From: Porphyromonas circumdentaria
GTDB taxonomy: Bacteria; Bacteroidota; Bacteroidia; Bacteroidales; Porphyromonadaceae
NCBI RefSeq assembly: GCF_900167105.1
Contig: NZ_FUXE01000017.1
Span: forward strand, 1 to 51,734
Direction: 5' to 3'
DNA: 51,734 bases
Shown here one piece after another: positions 44,088 to 51,734 of the stretch. Position 1 is the stretch's first letter; the number at the start of each line of letters is the position of its first letter. The notes below the pieces were generated by a model. The model did no database searches, was not told the DNA's origin, and saw nothing but the letters and a program-made list of their open reading frames with translations. The position numbers were made by a program, and so were the translations under genes.

Positions 44088-44117
44088 TTGTAACGACCAA
44101 AATAATATCTAATTTTG
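44088..44117 (+). promoter_or_regulatory. Promoter of the SDR / threonine dehydrogenase-like gene
   Basis: TTG at 44088-44090 and TAATTTTG at 44110-44117, with 19 bases between, match the Bacteroidota -33/-7 pattern. The ATG is 47 bases further. Confidence 0.65.
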
Positions 44118-44164
44118 CAGTGTCTTTTTGTAAGGCGTAATATAGTACTAATCAATCAAGCGTA

Positions 44165-45121
44165 ATGAAAAATATTCTCATTATCGGCTCTACCGGTCAG
44201 ATCGGTTCAGAGCTTGCTCTGAAGTTGAGGGAAACGTATCCCTCTGGTAATGTTGTAGCAGGATATATCCCTGGGGCTGAGCCCAAAGGAGCTTTGGCAG
44301 AGACTGGACCCTGTGAAGTGGTAGATATTACCAATGCGCAGCAAATAGCAGAAGTTGTAGATAAGTATAAGGTGGATACTATTTACAACCTTGCGGCTCT
44401 TTTGAGTGCTGTAGCGGAAGCTAAGCCACAATTGGCGTGGCACATTGGTTTGGGCGGACTTTTCAACGTGTTGGAAGTAGCTCGAGAAAAGAAATGTGCC
44501 GTATTTACCCCAAGTTCTATCGGAGCTTTCGGTAACGATACACCTAAGGATAAAACTCCTCAAGATACTATTCAACGCCCTAAGACTATGTACGGGGTAA
44601 CCAAGGTAGCGGGTGAGTTGCTCAGCGACTACTACTTCAAACGCTTTGGGGTAGATACTCGTTCGGTTCGTTTCCCTGGATTGATTTCTAACGTTACTTT
44701 GCCTGGTGGAGGTACAACCGACTATGCTGTCGATATTTACTACGCGGCGGTAAAAGAGGGACGTTTCGTGTGTCCTATCAAAGAGGGTACTTATATGGAT
44801 ATGATGTATATGCCCGATGCGCTCCGCGCTTGTATCGAATTGATGGAAGCAGACCCAAGTCGTTTAGTACACCGCAACTCATTTAATATCACGGCTATGA
44901 GCTTTGAACCCAGTCAGATTGCTGCTGCCGTTAAGAAACTCATACCTAATTTCGAGATGACCTACGAGGTAGACCCTCTTCGTCAAGGTATCGCGGAGTC
45001 TTGGCCTAATTCTTTGGACGACAGTTGTGCTCGTGCCGAGTGGGATTGGGCTCCACGCTACGATATGGACTCTATGAGCGAAGATATGATTCGCATCCTC
45101 AAAGAGCGTTACGGCAAATAA
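44165..45121 (+). CDS. NAD-dependent epimerase/dehydratase-like L-threonine 3-dehydrogenase
   Basis: Extended short-chain dehydrogenase with Rossmann start ILIIGSTGQIGSELALKL and catalytic Y-x-x-x-K in TMYGVTKVAGELL. VVDITNAQQIAEVVDKYKVDTIYNLAALLSAVAEAKPQLAW and KEGTYMDMMYMPDALRACIELM are typical of the SDR-type L-threonine dehydrogenases (threonine to 2-amino-3-ketobutyrate), rather than UDP-glucose epimerases. The 318-residue length agrees. No kbl gene (glycine C-acetyltransferase) is visible in the window. Monocistronic, with a strong hairpin after it. Confidence 0.85.
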   Translation: MKNILIIGSTGQIGSELALKLRETYPSGNVVAGYIPGAEPKGALAETGPCEVVDITNAQQIAEVVDKYKVDTIYNLAALLSAVAEAKPQLAWHIGLGGLFNVLEVAREKKCAVFTPSSIGAFGNDTPKDKTPQDTIQRPKTMYGVTKVAGELLSDYYFKRFGVDTRSVRFPGLISNVTLPGGGTTDYAVDIYYAAVKEGRFVCPIKEGTYMDMMYMPDALRACIELMEADPSRLVHRNSFNITAMSFEPSQIAAAVKKLIPNFEMTYEVDPLRQGIAESWPNSLDDSCARAEWDWAPRYDMDSMSEDMIRILKERYGK

Positions 45122-45172
45122 TTAGTAACAGCTTTTTTCCTACCCTTCGAGGATAGCGGAGAGTTACGAATA

Positions 45173-45208
45173 AACCCCCTTGTTCTATGGTTGTAGAGCA
45201 AGGGGGTT
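45173..45208 (+). terminator. Terminator-like hairpin after the SDR gene
   Basis: A 15-bp stem with a single G-T mismatch (45173-45187 with 45194-45208). The U-tract that follows is interrupted (GTTGTTG), so efficiency is uncertain. It may also stop the convergent gene at 45320. Confidence 0.7.
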
Positions 45209-45319
45209 GTTGTATAGTGATATTTATAGCCGTTATGCCTAATTTTTAGAGCTTGGGCAATGCTTTACTTCAAGAACCTTTATGAGGTTGCCCCCAGAGG
45301 TAAAGGGAGATTGGTGCTA

Positions 45320-45826
45320 TTAGAACGTACTTAAGGTGTCGAATAGTGCATTTGAAGCACCCACTATAAAAAAGAAAATAAAGTATATCACAGAGAATAC
45401 AAAGCCTACAATCGCTCCAATAATTGTGAGCGTAAGAGCTGTTTTGCTCTTTCTTTGCGCCAATTCGTAGTCTCCCCTGCGGTAAGCCGACTGCACGCCT
45501 GCCGAGTTGATAATCGCAAAAATCCCCAAGAACCAACAGCAAAAGAGCGTCATCAATACAGACCAAACAAGGTAGGTAGGGGGACAAACACCTCTATCCT
45601 CGTTCGTAATCTCTCCATACCTTATTTGTGCCTCGTAAGAGGGGGGAGGAGTTTGTCGATAGGTCAAGTGGCGGGCCACTTCGGGTATGCCCGAGGCGGG
45701 TAGCCAGTCTACCATACCCTCTGTCCACAGGGGAGTATCCCGTGTAATTCCTCTTTTCAAAAGTTCTTCCAGAGTAAAGGGACCCTGTTGCATTCCATTG
45801 ATAATGCTGTAGTAGAGCTTTTCCAT
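45320..45826 (-). CDS. GYF-domain and CD225/dispanin-like membrane protein
   Basis: A 168-residue protein with two parts. Residues ~4-45 form a GYF_2-type domain (YYSIINGMQQGPFTLEELLK and TPLWTEGMVDWLPASGI), a proline-peptide or protein recognition fold. After a Pro-rich linker, residues ~85-160 carry two membrane segments with a CD225/dispanin-like pattern (VWSVLMTLFCCWFLGIFAII, then GAIVGFVFSVIYFIFFFI). Its function in bacteria is unknown; such fusions recur in Bacteroidota. No operon partner is seen. Confidence 0.82.
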   Translation of the reverse strand: MEKLYYSIINGMQQGPFTLEELLKRGITRDTPLWTEGMVDWLPASGIPEVARHLTYRQTPPPSYEAQIRYGEITNEDRGVCPPTYLVWSVLMTLFCCWFLGIFAIINSAGVQSAYRRGDYELAQRKSKTALTLTIIGAIVGFVFSVIYFIFFFIVGASNALFDTLSTF

Positions 45827-46090
45827 CGGTCAATATTCTCTTAATAGTTTGTGTCGTTTCTCTGCGCTTACTTTTAGAGTGCAAAGAAGGCTGTACCTTA
45901 AAGTATTGTAATTCTTGCTGTAAAGGTAGGCTATTTTGTAGTAATAGCGTGCAGAGAAGAGCTTGAAAGAATAAGTGCAAGCCCTCTATTTTGTACGTTA
46001 TAAATATGAATGCAACAGACACAAAAAAGACCGCTACTACAGACTGCTCAAAAGTCTACGTAACGGCCTCTACTTAGGACTTGCTACAAC
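45827..46090. other. Intergenic, nothing recognised
   Basis: Between the GYF gene and the family B repeat no gene, RNA or promoter is convincing. An 86-codon frame at 45975-46235 runs into the repeat and has no homology I can see. Confidence 0.5.
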
Positions 46091-46182
46091 AAAAGTTTGC
46101 ACAGAAGGAAACTCAAGTTTGTATAGGAGAAAACTTGAGTTCCCTCCTATACAAACTCTTGTTATCTCCTATCTAAACTTTC
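46091..46182. repeat. 22-bp tandem repeat, family B, locus 4
   Basis: Units with cores GAAACTCAAGTTT, AAAACTTGAGTT and ACAAACTCTTGTT at ~22-base steps. The two halves invert around the middle: 46110-46129 pairs with 46144-46163 with two mismatches, making a strong hairpin without a T-run. Confidence 0.75.
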
Positions 46183-46245
46183 AACGGGCAATAGGCACCA
46201 TTTTTATGGGACACATCATCTGTGGAGGGGGCTAAAGGGAACTTC

Positions 46246-47631
46246 TTATGCTTCGTCCAATACTTCTCGTCCTAAAAGGGTAGCAGAAGTAGCCTCCAAC
46301 ACCTCTACCATGACAAAACTGCCGATGCGTGCTTTTACTTTAGGGAATACAATAACCTTGTTTTGTGAAGAGCGTCCGAAGAGTTCGTTCGGAGATTTTT
46401 TACTTACCCCCTCTACGAGTACCTCAAATTGCTTCCCTATGTCGTTCTTGTTGGAACTTAGGCTCAACTCGTTTTGCAGGGCAATCATTTCGTTCAGACG
46501 GCGTAGTTTGACCTCTTCGGGTACATCGTCTTTGAGATGTTTCGCCGCGTAAGTACCAGGTCGCTCACTGTATTTGAACATAAAGGCCGAGTCGAAATGC
46601 ACCTTACGCATAATGTCAAGCGTCTCTTGGAAGTCTTCTTCGGTCTCTCCGCAAAAGCCACAAAAGGCATCGGTACCTATGGCACAGTCGGGCATCGCCT
46701 TGCGGATGGCGGCAACCCTATCGAGATACCACTCTCTTGTGTAGCTTCTCTTCATGAGTTTCAGTATCCGATTGCTTCCGCTCTGTACGGGCAGATGGAT
46801 ATGCTTGCATATATTGGGGTAGCGAGCCATTATACCAATCGTTTTATCGCTCATATCCTTGGGGTGCGGAGAGGTAAAGCGGATGCGCATTTTAGGGGCA
46901 CGCTCGGCTACGGCTTGCAGGAGGTCTGCAAAGTCGAAAAGGGTACCATCTTCTCTTTTGACTTGATAGGAGTTGACATTCTGTCCTAAGAGCGTTACTT
47001 CTCTATACCCCAACTCTACCATATGGTCTATCTCTCGCAGTATGCTCTCTACCTCTCGGCTCCGTTCATGCCCGCGCGTGTAGGGTACTATACAGTAGGT
47101 GCAGTAGTTGTCGCACCCACGCATGATGGATACGAAGCCCGTGATGTGAAGCCCCTCCATCTTTAGTGGTATCACATCCTTATAGGTTTCCGTGCGTGAG
47201 AGCTCGATATTCATTGCTTTTTGTCCCATCTCTACGGCGGCAAAGAGGTTGGGGAGGTCGGCATAGGCATCGGGACCCGCCACGATATCTACTCCGTGGT
47301 TGTCAATTAGGTCTTGTCGTACACGCTCTGCCATGCATCCCAATACTCCTATAATTGAGGGACGCTTGTGTTTACGACGGCAAGCATTATAGTAATCCAG
47401 ACGGTTTAGTACTTTTTTCTCTGCATTGTCTCGTACAGAACAGGTATTGATAAGTAGTGCATCTGCCTCCTCTGGAGAGTCGGTGATTACGTACCCAGCC
47501 ATCTCCATGATGGCTGCTACCACCTCAGAGTCTGCGACGTTCATTTGACAACCATAGGTTTCTATATGTACTTTTCGTAAGGCATTTTTGCTATTCATAT
47601 GTTGCATTTTTATGTTGTAACGGGATATCAC
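46246..47631 (-). CDS. miaB: tRNA-2-methylthio-N6-dimethylallyladenosine synthase
   Basis: Radical-SAM methylthiotransferase that makes ms2i6A37 in tRNAs reading UNN codons. The N-terminal UPF0004 domain starts KVHIETYGCQMNVADSEV and includes the Cys of LLINTCSVRDNAE and GVLGCMAERV, which bind an auxiliary iron-sulfur cluster. The radical SAM triad is CDNYCTYC within MRGCDNYCTYCIVPYTRG. A C-terminal TRAM domain begins at GKQFEVLVEGVS. The MiaB-specific RGHERSREVESI points away from MtaB and RimO. The start at 47631 is the first ATG; ATG 47607 or 47598, closer to the conserved region, are alternatives. Confidence 0.95.
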   Translation of the reverse strand: MISRYNIKMQHMNSKNALRKVHIETYGCQMNVADSEVVAAIMEMAGYVITDSPEEADALLINTCSVRDNAEKKVLNRLDYYNACRRKHKRPSIIGVLGCMAERVRQDLIDNHGVDIVAGPDAYADLPNLFAAVEMGQKAMNIELSRTETYKDVIPLKMEGLHITGFVSIMRGCDNYCTYCIVPYTRGHERSREVESILREIDHMVELGYREVTLLGQNVNSYQVKREDGTLFDFADLLQAVAERAPKMRIRFTSPHPKDMSDKTIGIMARYPNICKHIHLPVQSGSNRILKLMKRSYTREWYLDRVAAIRKAMPDCAIGTDAFCGFCGETEEDFQETLDIMRKVHFDSAFMFKYSERPGTYAAKHLKDDVPEEVKLRRLNEMIALQNELSLSSNKNDIGKQFEVLVEGVSKKSPNELFGRSSQNKVIVFPKVKARIGSFVMVEVLEATSATLLGREVLDEA

Positions 47632-47725
47632 GTCCTTTCCTTCACAATAAAGTCGAAATATTATCTAAAATATTTTTGGTATTATCAAATTAATTATATA
47701 CATTTGTGGCGAATAATAGGACTTT

Positions 47726-47896
47726 TCATAAGTTAAGGTTTTGGTTATGTTGGGAGGGGTGAGCTGGGAAGTTCGCCCTTTCTTTTGCAAAAGCATCGGT
47801 CGCTTTACCTCTTTTTCCTGCGTCATGAAAGGGACGAGCAAGTACCATTAACGGCATTGCAATCAATATAGCGATACGTTTGACCATCTTCTGCAT
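47726..47896 (-). CDS. Possible small protein, uncertain
   Basis: A frame of 56 codons starting MQKMVKRIAILIAMPLMVLA, preceded by GGGAATAAAA. The hydrophobic start followed by a basic and then His/Asn-rich tail could be a short exported or membrane peptide. I recognise no family, and no TAnnTTTG box is seen upstream on this strand. The longer ATG at 47929 adds 11 residues. May be spurious. Confidence 0.25.
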   Translation of the reverse strand: MQKMVKRIAILIAMPLMVLARPFHDAGKRGKATDAFAKERANFPAHPSQHNQNLNL

Positions 47897-47983
47897 TTTT
47901 ATTCCCTTATACCAACCTTTATAAGGCACAAAAGGTTCGGTAAAACATCCCTGTCAGATAAGGATACTTTGATGAATACTTCG

Positions 47984-47991
47984 TATCTTTG
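47984..47991 (+). promoter_or_regulatory. -7 box of the CoA transferase-pckA unit
   Basis: TATCTTTG, 112 bases before the ATG at 48104. The long leader between them shows no recognised riboswitch. Confidence 0.5.
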
Positions 47992-48103
47992 GGTACTCAT
48001 ACTCAGTACAAAAGTACAAAAGAGAATGTGAACTATTAAAAACAGAGACAAGACGCCTCTTATTACAAAATATTCATAAGGATAATAGACACAGAGGAAA
48101 AAG

Positions 48104-49594
48104 ATGAAGACAAAGATTATGTCGGCAGAAGAAGCCGCATCCTTTATTAATGACGGAGATAATGTAGGTTTTAGTGGTTTTACTCCCGCAGGTTGCCCCA
48201 AAGTGGTCCCAGCAGCACTCGCTCGCCGAGCTAAGGCAGAGCATGAGGCAGGTCGCCCATTTGCTATTGGGATGTTTACAGGTGCCTCTACGGGAGACCG
48301 TCTCGATGGAGAGTTGGCGCGCGCTAATGCTATTAAATTCCGTACACCTTACCAATCTAACAAAGACCTTCGTAAGTTAATCAACTCGGCAGGTACTCAA
48401 TATTTCGATATGCACCTCTCTATGCTTGCGCAAGAGTTACGCTACGGCTTTTTAGGACCTGTAGATGTAGCCATTGTGGAGGCTGCCGATGTAACTGAGG
48501 ATGGACAGATTGTCCCCACTTCGGGCGTGGGAATACTTCCTACTATATGCCGATTGGCAAAAAAGATTATTGTGGAGCTTAACGATAAGCACCCCAAAGC
48601 CATTCGTGGTATTCACGATTTGACCGAACCTCTCGACCCTCCCTACCGTAAAGAATTACCTATATATAGCCCCAGTGACCGCATCGGATTGCCCTACATA
48701 CAGGTAGACCCCGAAAAGATCGTAGCCATAGTACACACCAGTGAACCTAACGACGAAGGAGACTTCGCTCCCCTGGATGATGTTACTAAGGCTATCGGAG
48801 ACAACGTGGCACGCTTCTTGGCCGATGAACTCAAGAGCGGACGCATCCCCAAAGAGTTCCTACCCATACAGAGTGGGGTAGGTAATGTGGCAAATGCCGT
48901 ACTCGGTTCATTGGGAGATAATGAAGTGATTCCTCCTTTCGATATATATACAGAGGTAATCCAAGACTCTGTTATTGCATTGATGAAGAAGGGGCGCGTT
49001 CGCTTTGCCAGCGGATGTTCGCTTTCGGTAAGTCGCTCTGCTATTCAAGATGTGTATAGCCATCTCGACTTCTTCCGCGATAAACTTTTGCTCCGCCCTG
49101 TGGAATACTCCAATAGCCCCGAGATTGTACGTCGATTAGGTACTATTACCATCAATACGGCTCTTGAGGCTGATATATTTGGTAATATCAACTCTACCCA
49201 TGTCAACGGTACTCGCATGATGAACGGCTTGGGTGGTTCGGGAGACTTCACGCGCAATGCTTACATATCTATATTCACAACGCCTTCCACAGCCAAAGAT
49301 GGCAAGGTTAGTGCCTTTGTTCCTATGGTTTCACACTTAGACCACAGCGAGCACTCTGTCAAGGTAATTGTTACCGAGTATGGTGTAGCCGATTTGAGAG
49401 GCCTATCTCCACGCCAGAGAGCACGTTGTATTATCGATAATTGCGTTCACCCAGATTACAGACCGCTGCTGAACCAATATCTCGAGAGAGGCATAGAGGG
49501 ACAAACACCTCAAGACCTTGACAACTGTTTTGCTTTCCACAAAGCAGCTGTCGAAAAGGGCGATATGCGTATGACAGAGTATACCGAGAAGTGA
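48104..49594 (+). CDS. Acetyl-CoA hydrolase/transferase family (succinyl-CoA:acetate-type CoA transferase)
   Basis: Class I CoA transferase of the Cat1/AarC group that exchanges CoA between succinate, acetate, propionate or butyrate, part of acid-forming fermentation. The N-terminal region has DNVGFSGFTPAGCPKVVPAAL, and the core contains IQSGVGNVANAVLGSLG with the glycine loop. The catalytic Glu lies in FDIYTEVIQDSVIALM. The C-terminal part has LGGSGDFTRNAYIS and VTEYGVADLRGLSPRQRA, which are family hallmarks. The 496-residue length agrees. It is followed after 42 bases by pckA, linking it to C4/succinate metabolism; the exact acyl group is not readable. Confidence 0.92.
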   Translation: MKTKIMSAEEAASFINDGDNVGFSGFTPAGCPKVVPAALARRAKAEHEAGRPFAIGMFTGASTGDRLDGELARANAIKFRTPYQSNKDLRKLINSAGTQYFDMHLSMLAQELRYGFLGPVDVAIVEAADVTEDGQIVPTSGVGILPTICRLAKKIIVELNDKHPKAIRGIHDLTEPLDPPYRKELPIYSPSDRIGLPYIQVDPEKIVAIVHTSEPNDEGDFAPLDDVTKAIGDNVARFLADELKSGRIPKEFLPIQSGVGNVANAVLGSLGDNEVIPPFDIYTEVIQDSVIALMKKGRVRFASGCSLSVSRSAIQDVYSHLDFFRDKLLLRPVEYSNSPEIVRRLGTITINTALEADIFGNINSTHVNGTRMMNGLGGSGDFTRNAYISIFTTPSTAKDGKVSAFVPMVSHLDHSEHSVKVIVTEYGVADLRGLSPRQRARCIIDNCVHPDYRPLLNQYLERGIEGQTPQDLDNCFAFHKAAVEKGDMRMTEYTEK

Positions 49595-49636
49595 TTTTTA
49601 GAGAGATTAGAATGTACAATTATAAAGTAAAAGATT

Positions 49637-51247
49637 ATGAAAACACCCGATTTGAGTAAATACAATATCCATAATGCTTTGGAGATTGTTTACAACCCTT
49701 CCTATGAGCAACTCTATGCCGAGGAAACAAAACCTGAATTGACAGGTTACGAAAAGGGACAGGTAACAGAGCTCGGAGCCGTTAACGTTATGACTGGGGT
49801 TTACACGGGACGTTCACCCAAAGATAAATTCTTCGTGATGGACGATACGACCCGTGATACCATTTGGTGGACTTCCGACGAATACAAAAACGATAATAAG
49901 CCTATCACTCCAGAGGCTTGGAAAGAACTTAAGCGTATCGCTACCGAGCAGTTGTCCAATAAACGTCTCTTCGTGGTAGATGCTTTTTGCGGTGCTAACC
50001 CCAATAGTCGTCTTAAACTCCGCTTCATTATGGAGGTGGCTTGGCAAGCACACTTCGTGAAGAACATGTTTATCCGTCCTACCGACGAAGAGTTGGCAAA
50101 CTTCGGAGAACCTGATTTCGTTATCATGAACGCTTCCAAAGCTAAGGTGGAAAACTACAAGGAATTAGGCTTGAACTCAGAAACAGCTGTTGTTTTCAAT
50201 CTTACCGAAAAGATTCAGATTATTTTGAATACATGGTACGGAGGAGAGATGAAGAAAGGTATGTTCTCTTACATGAACTACCTCAATCCGCTTAACGGAC
50301 GTGCTTCTATGCACTGCTCTGCTAATACCAGTCTCGATGGTAAAGAAACAGCCATTTTCTTCGGACTTTCAGGTACAGGTAAGACGACCCTTTCTACCGA
50401 TCCTAAGCGTCAACTTATTGGGGACGATGAGCACGGATGGGACGACGATGGCGTCTTCAACTACGAAGGTGGCTGTTACGCTAAGGTAATCGACCTTAGC
50501 AAAGAGAGTGAACCCGATATCTACAAGGCTATTCGTCGTGATGCTTTGCTTGAGAACGTTACGGTAGATGCCAACGGAAAAATAGACTTTACCGATAAGA
50601 GCATTACAGAAAACACACGTGTATCTTATCCTATCTATCACATTGACAATATCGTTAAGCCCGTTTCTAAGGCAGGTCATGCCAACAAGGTTATATTCCT
50701 CTCGGCAGATGCTTTCGGTGTATTGCCTCCTGTATCTATACTCACTCCAGAGCAAACTCAATATTACTTCTTGAGCGGGTTTACAGCGAAATTGGCAGGA
50801 ACAGAGCGTGGTATCACAGAGCCTACTCCTACCTTCTCGGCTTGTTTCGGTGCTGCGTTCCTCTCACTCCATCCTACCAAGTATGGACAGGAATTGGTGA
50901 AACGTATGGAAGCTGTAGGTGCTAAAGCTTACTTGGTAAATACAGGATGGAATGGTACTGGCAAACGTATCTCCATTAAGGATACACGTGGTATCATAGA
51001 TGCTATATTGGATGGCTCTATTGATAAGGCTCCTACCAAGAAGATTCCTTACTTCGATTTTGAAGTGCCAACCGCTCTTCCTGGAGTAGATCCTAAGATT
51101 CTCGATCCTCGCGACACTTATCAAGATGCTACTGAATGGGAAACTAAGGCGAAAGACTTGGCAGATCGTTTCGTGAAGAACTTTGCTAAATTCACAGGCA
51201 ACGATGCTGGTAAAGCTTTGGTTAAAGCAGGTCCAAAGGTAGACTAA
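49637..51247 (+). CDS. pckA: Phosphoenolpyruvate carboxykinase (ATP)
   Basis: Interconverts oxaloacetate and PEP with ATP/ADP; in succinate-forming Bacteroidota it usually runs toward oxaloacetate, fixing CO2 and making ATP. The P-loop is [13 protein letters not shown], the Mn2+/Mg2+ region includes [31 protein letters not shown], and [24 protein letters not shown] is a conserved late motif. The N-terminal [21 protein letters not shown] also belongs to the ATP-type enzyme. The 536-residue length is normal. It probably shares a transcript with the CoA transferase gene and ends at a strong terminator. Confidence 0.97.
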   Translation: MKTPDLSKYNIHNALEIVYNPSYEQLYAEETKPELTGYEKGQVTELGAVNVMTGVYTGRSPKDKFFVMDDTTRDTIWWTSDEYKNDNKPITPEAWKELKRIATEQLSNKRLFVVDAFCGANPNSRLKLRFIMEVAWQAHFVKNMFIRPTDEELANFGEPDFVIMNASKAKVENYKELGLNSETAVVFNLTEKIQIILNTWYGGEMKKGMFSYMNYLNPLNGRASMHCSANTSLDGKETAIFFGLSGTGKTTLSTDPKRQLIGDDEHGWDDDGVFNYEGGCYAKVIDLSKESEPDIYKAIRRDALLENVTVDANGKIDFTDKSITENTRVSYPIYHIDNIVKPVSKAGHANKVIFLSADAFGVLPPVSILTPEQTQYYFLSGFTAKLAGTERGITEPTPTFSACFGAAFLSLHPTKYGQELVKRMEAVGAKAYLVNTGWNGTGKRISIKDTRGIIDAILDGSIDKAPTKKIPYFDFEVPTALPGVDPKILDPRDTYQDATEWETKAKDLADRFVKNFAKFTGNDAGKALVKAGPKVD

Positions 51248-51270
51248 TCTGTAACTTTTAGACACAAGAG

Positions 51271-51304
51271 AAAGGGAAGTAACCTCGTGTTATTTCCCTT
51301 TTTT
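51271..51304 (+). terminator. Intrinsic terminator of pckA
   Basis: A 13-bp stem with one mismatch (51271-51283 with 51289-51301) leads into T6, 23 bases after the pckA stop. Confidence 0.9.
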
Positions 51305-51455
51305 CGTCTCTATAATTGTTTTATATACCTATAAGACAAATTTTTCTTGTTCTGCCGCGAAGAGTGTCGCATAGGCGACTTTTTCCCATTTCCTGCCTTT
51401 CTCTCGCCCAACTATTGGGTAGTGTCCGAAAAAGTGTGTAAGAGTAGTTGTTCCT

Positions 51456-51489
51456 TTTTTACCACAGGGGCATGCCCCTGTGGTAAAAA
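51456..51489. terminator. 34-bp perfect palindrome inside the IS256-type end
   Basis: Two 17-base arms meeting at GCATGC form a perfect dyad with A5/T5 ends, so either strand could fold into a stem followed by U residues. Placed between the IS end and the transposase stop, it probably stops transcription leaving or entering the element. Confidence 0.75.
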
Positions 51490-51516
51490 CTTTGTGGTTT
51501 TCTTGTTATTATCCAT

Positions 51517-51734
51517 TTATTTAATCCTCCACTCTTGGAAGTAGGGCAACCTCCTAGCATAAGTCCTTTCAGTCATCTCTCGGGCAACAGATCCTAAGAG
51601 GAATAGGACGGCATCAGCCGAGGGTAAAGCCCCGCGCATACGTAACGTACGCTTATAGCTACGATTAAGACGCTCCACCCAGTTCGTCGAGTAAATCATA
51701 CGACGAACCTCCTCAGGAAATCTCAGATAGGTAA
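51517..51734 (-). CDS. IS256-family (mutator) transposase, C-terminal fragment
   Basis: The open frame enters from the right edge and ends at 51517; about 72 residues are visible. FPEEVRRMIYSTNWVERLNR and SYKRTLRMRGALPSADAVLF match the IS256/mutator pattern in which the third catalytic Glu sits in 'STNxxERLNxxxKR'. The frame is intact up to the stop. The methionine at 51699 is internal, not a start. The upstream catalytic Asp residues are outside the window. Confidence 0.88.
   Translation of the reverse strand, partial: TYLRFPEEVRRMIYSTNWVERLNRSYKRTLRMRGALPSADAVLFLLGSVAREMTERTYARRLPYFQEWRIK

Larger units (their letters stand above)
47632..48103. other. Intergenic between miaB and the CoA transferase
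   Basis: The region contains the CoA transferase promoter and an uncertain small minus-strand frame (47726-47896). Nothing else is recognised. Confidence 0.5.
51421..51734 (-). mobile_element. IS256-family element, right part cut by window edge
   Basis: AGTGTCCGAAAAAGTGTGTA at 51421-51440 resembles the terminal inverted repeats of IS256/mutator-type elements and is followed by the 3' end of a transposase on the minus strand. The other end and any target duplication lie outside the window. The boundary is estimated. Confidence 0.7.

Noticed and set aside
45975-46235. 86-codon plus-strand frame before miaB
   Set aside because: Much of it is translated family B repeat; no recognised domain.

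Overview
The window is chromosomal DNA of a Bacteroidota bacterium, most likely Porphyromonas or a close relative (inference; no alignment was run). Direct evidence is the repeated Bacteroidota-type promoter element TAnnTTTG upstream of many genes, weak or absent Shine-Dalgarno sequences, a tRNA without encoded CCA, Cys lipoproteins, and a fermentative gene set (ATP-type PckA, succinyl-CoA:acetate-type CoA transferase). A secreted C10 (streptopain/PrtT-like) peptidase also fits.

Layout. 1-3.8 kb: 3' end of an IS30-type transposase, tRNA-Gly(GCC), CCA-adding enzyme, a His-rich zinc CDF transporter, and a decayed second copy of the same IS30 3' end. 3.8-5.6 kb: an A/T-rich two-gene island of a lipoprotein C10 peptidase and an unknown lipoprotein, bracketed by poly-C tracts. 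5.7-14.6 kb (minus): a YihY membrane protein, then an apparent operon cysS - GT2 - YfhO - TPR lipoprotein - pncA. 15.2-19.4 kb (minus): mfd and an initiating sugar transferase. 19.8-23.3 kb: ruvB, xseA and an unknown membrane protein. 23.7-26.0 kb: three tandem FKBP prolyl isomerases, apparently cytoplasmic, periplasmic and lipid-anchored. 26.7-34.1 kb: a PEGA-like lipoprotein with a frameshift in its signal peptide, then a surface polysaccharide cluster (Wzx-type flippase, four GT2 enzymes, EpsG-type polymerase). 34.3-37.6 kb: a sulfur module (Crp/Fnr regulator, TauE/SafE permease, metallo-beta-lactamase/rhodanese fusion, membrane-anchored rhodanese). 38-45.1 kb: ung, glnS, dedA, oxyR, an EptA-like transferase and a threonine-dehydrogenase-like SDR. 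45.3-51.2 kb: GYF/CD225-like protein, miaB, CoA transferase and pckA. The right edge cuts an IS256-family element.

The most interesting signals are these. (1) The two sulfur-module promoters share a Crp/Fnr-like operator at identical spacing to degenerate -7 boxes, which defines a small candidate regulon. (2) The C10 peptidase/lipoprotein island lies next to IS debris and homopolymer tracts. (3) A one-base A8 slip separates a lipoprotein from a perfect signal peptide. (4) Two families of intergenic tandem repeats have periods of 21 and 22 bp, about two helical turns. (5) Three FKBPs in tandem carry three different localisation signals. None of these is proven to be a new system; the first two are the best candidates.
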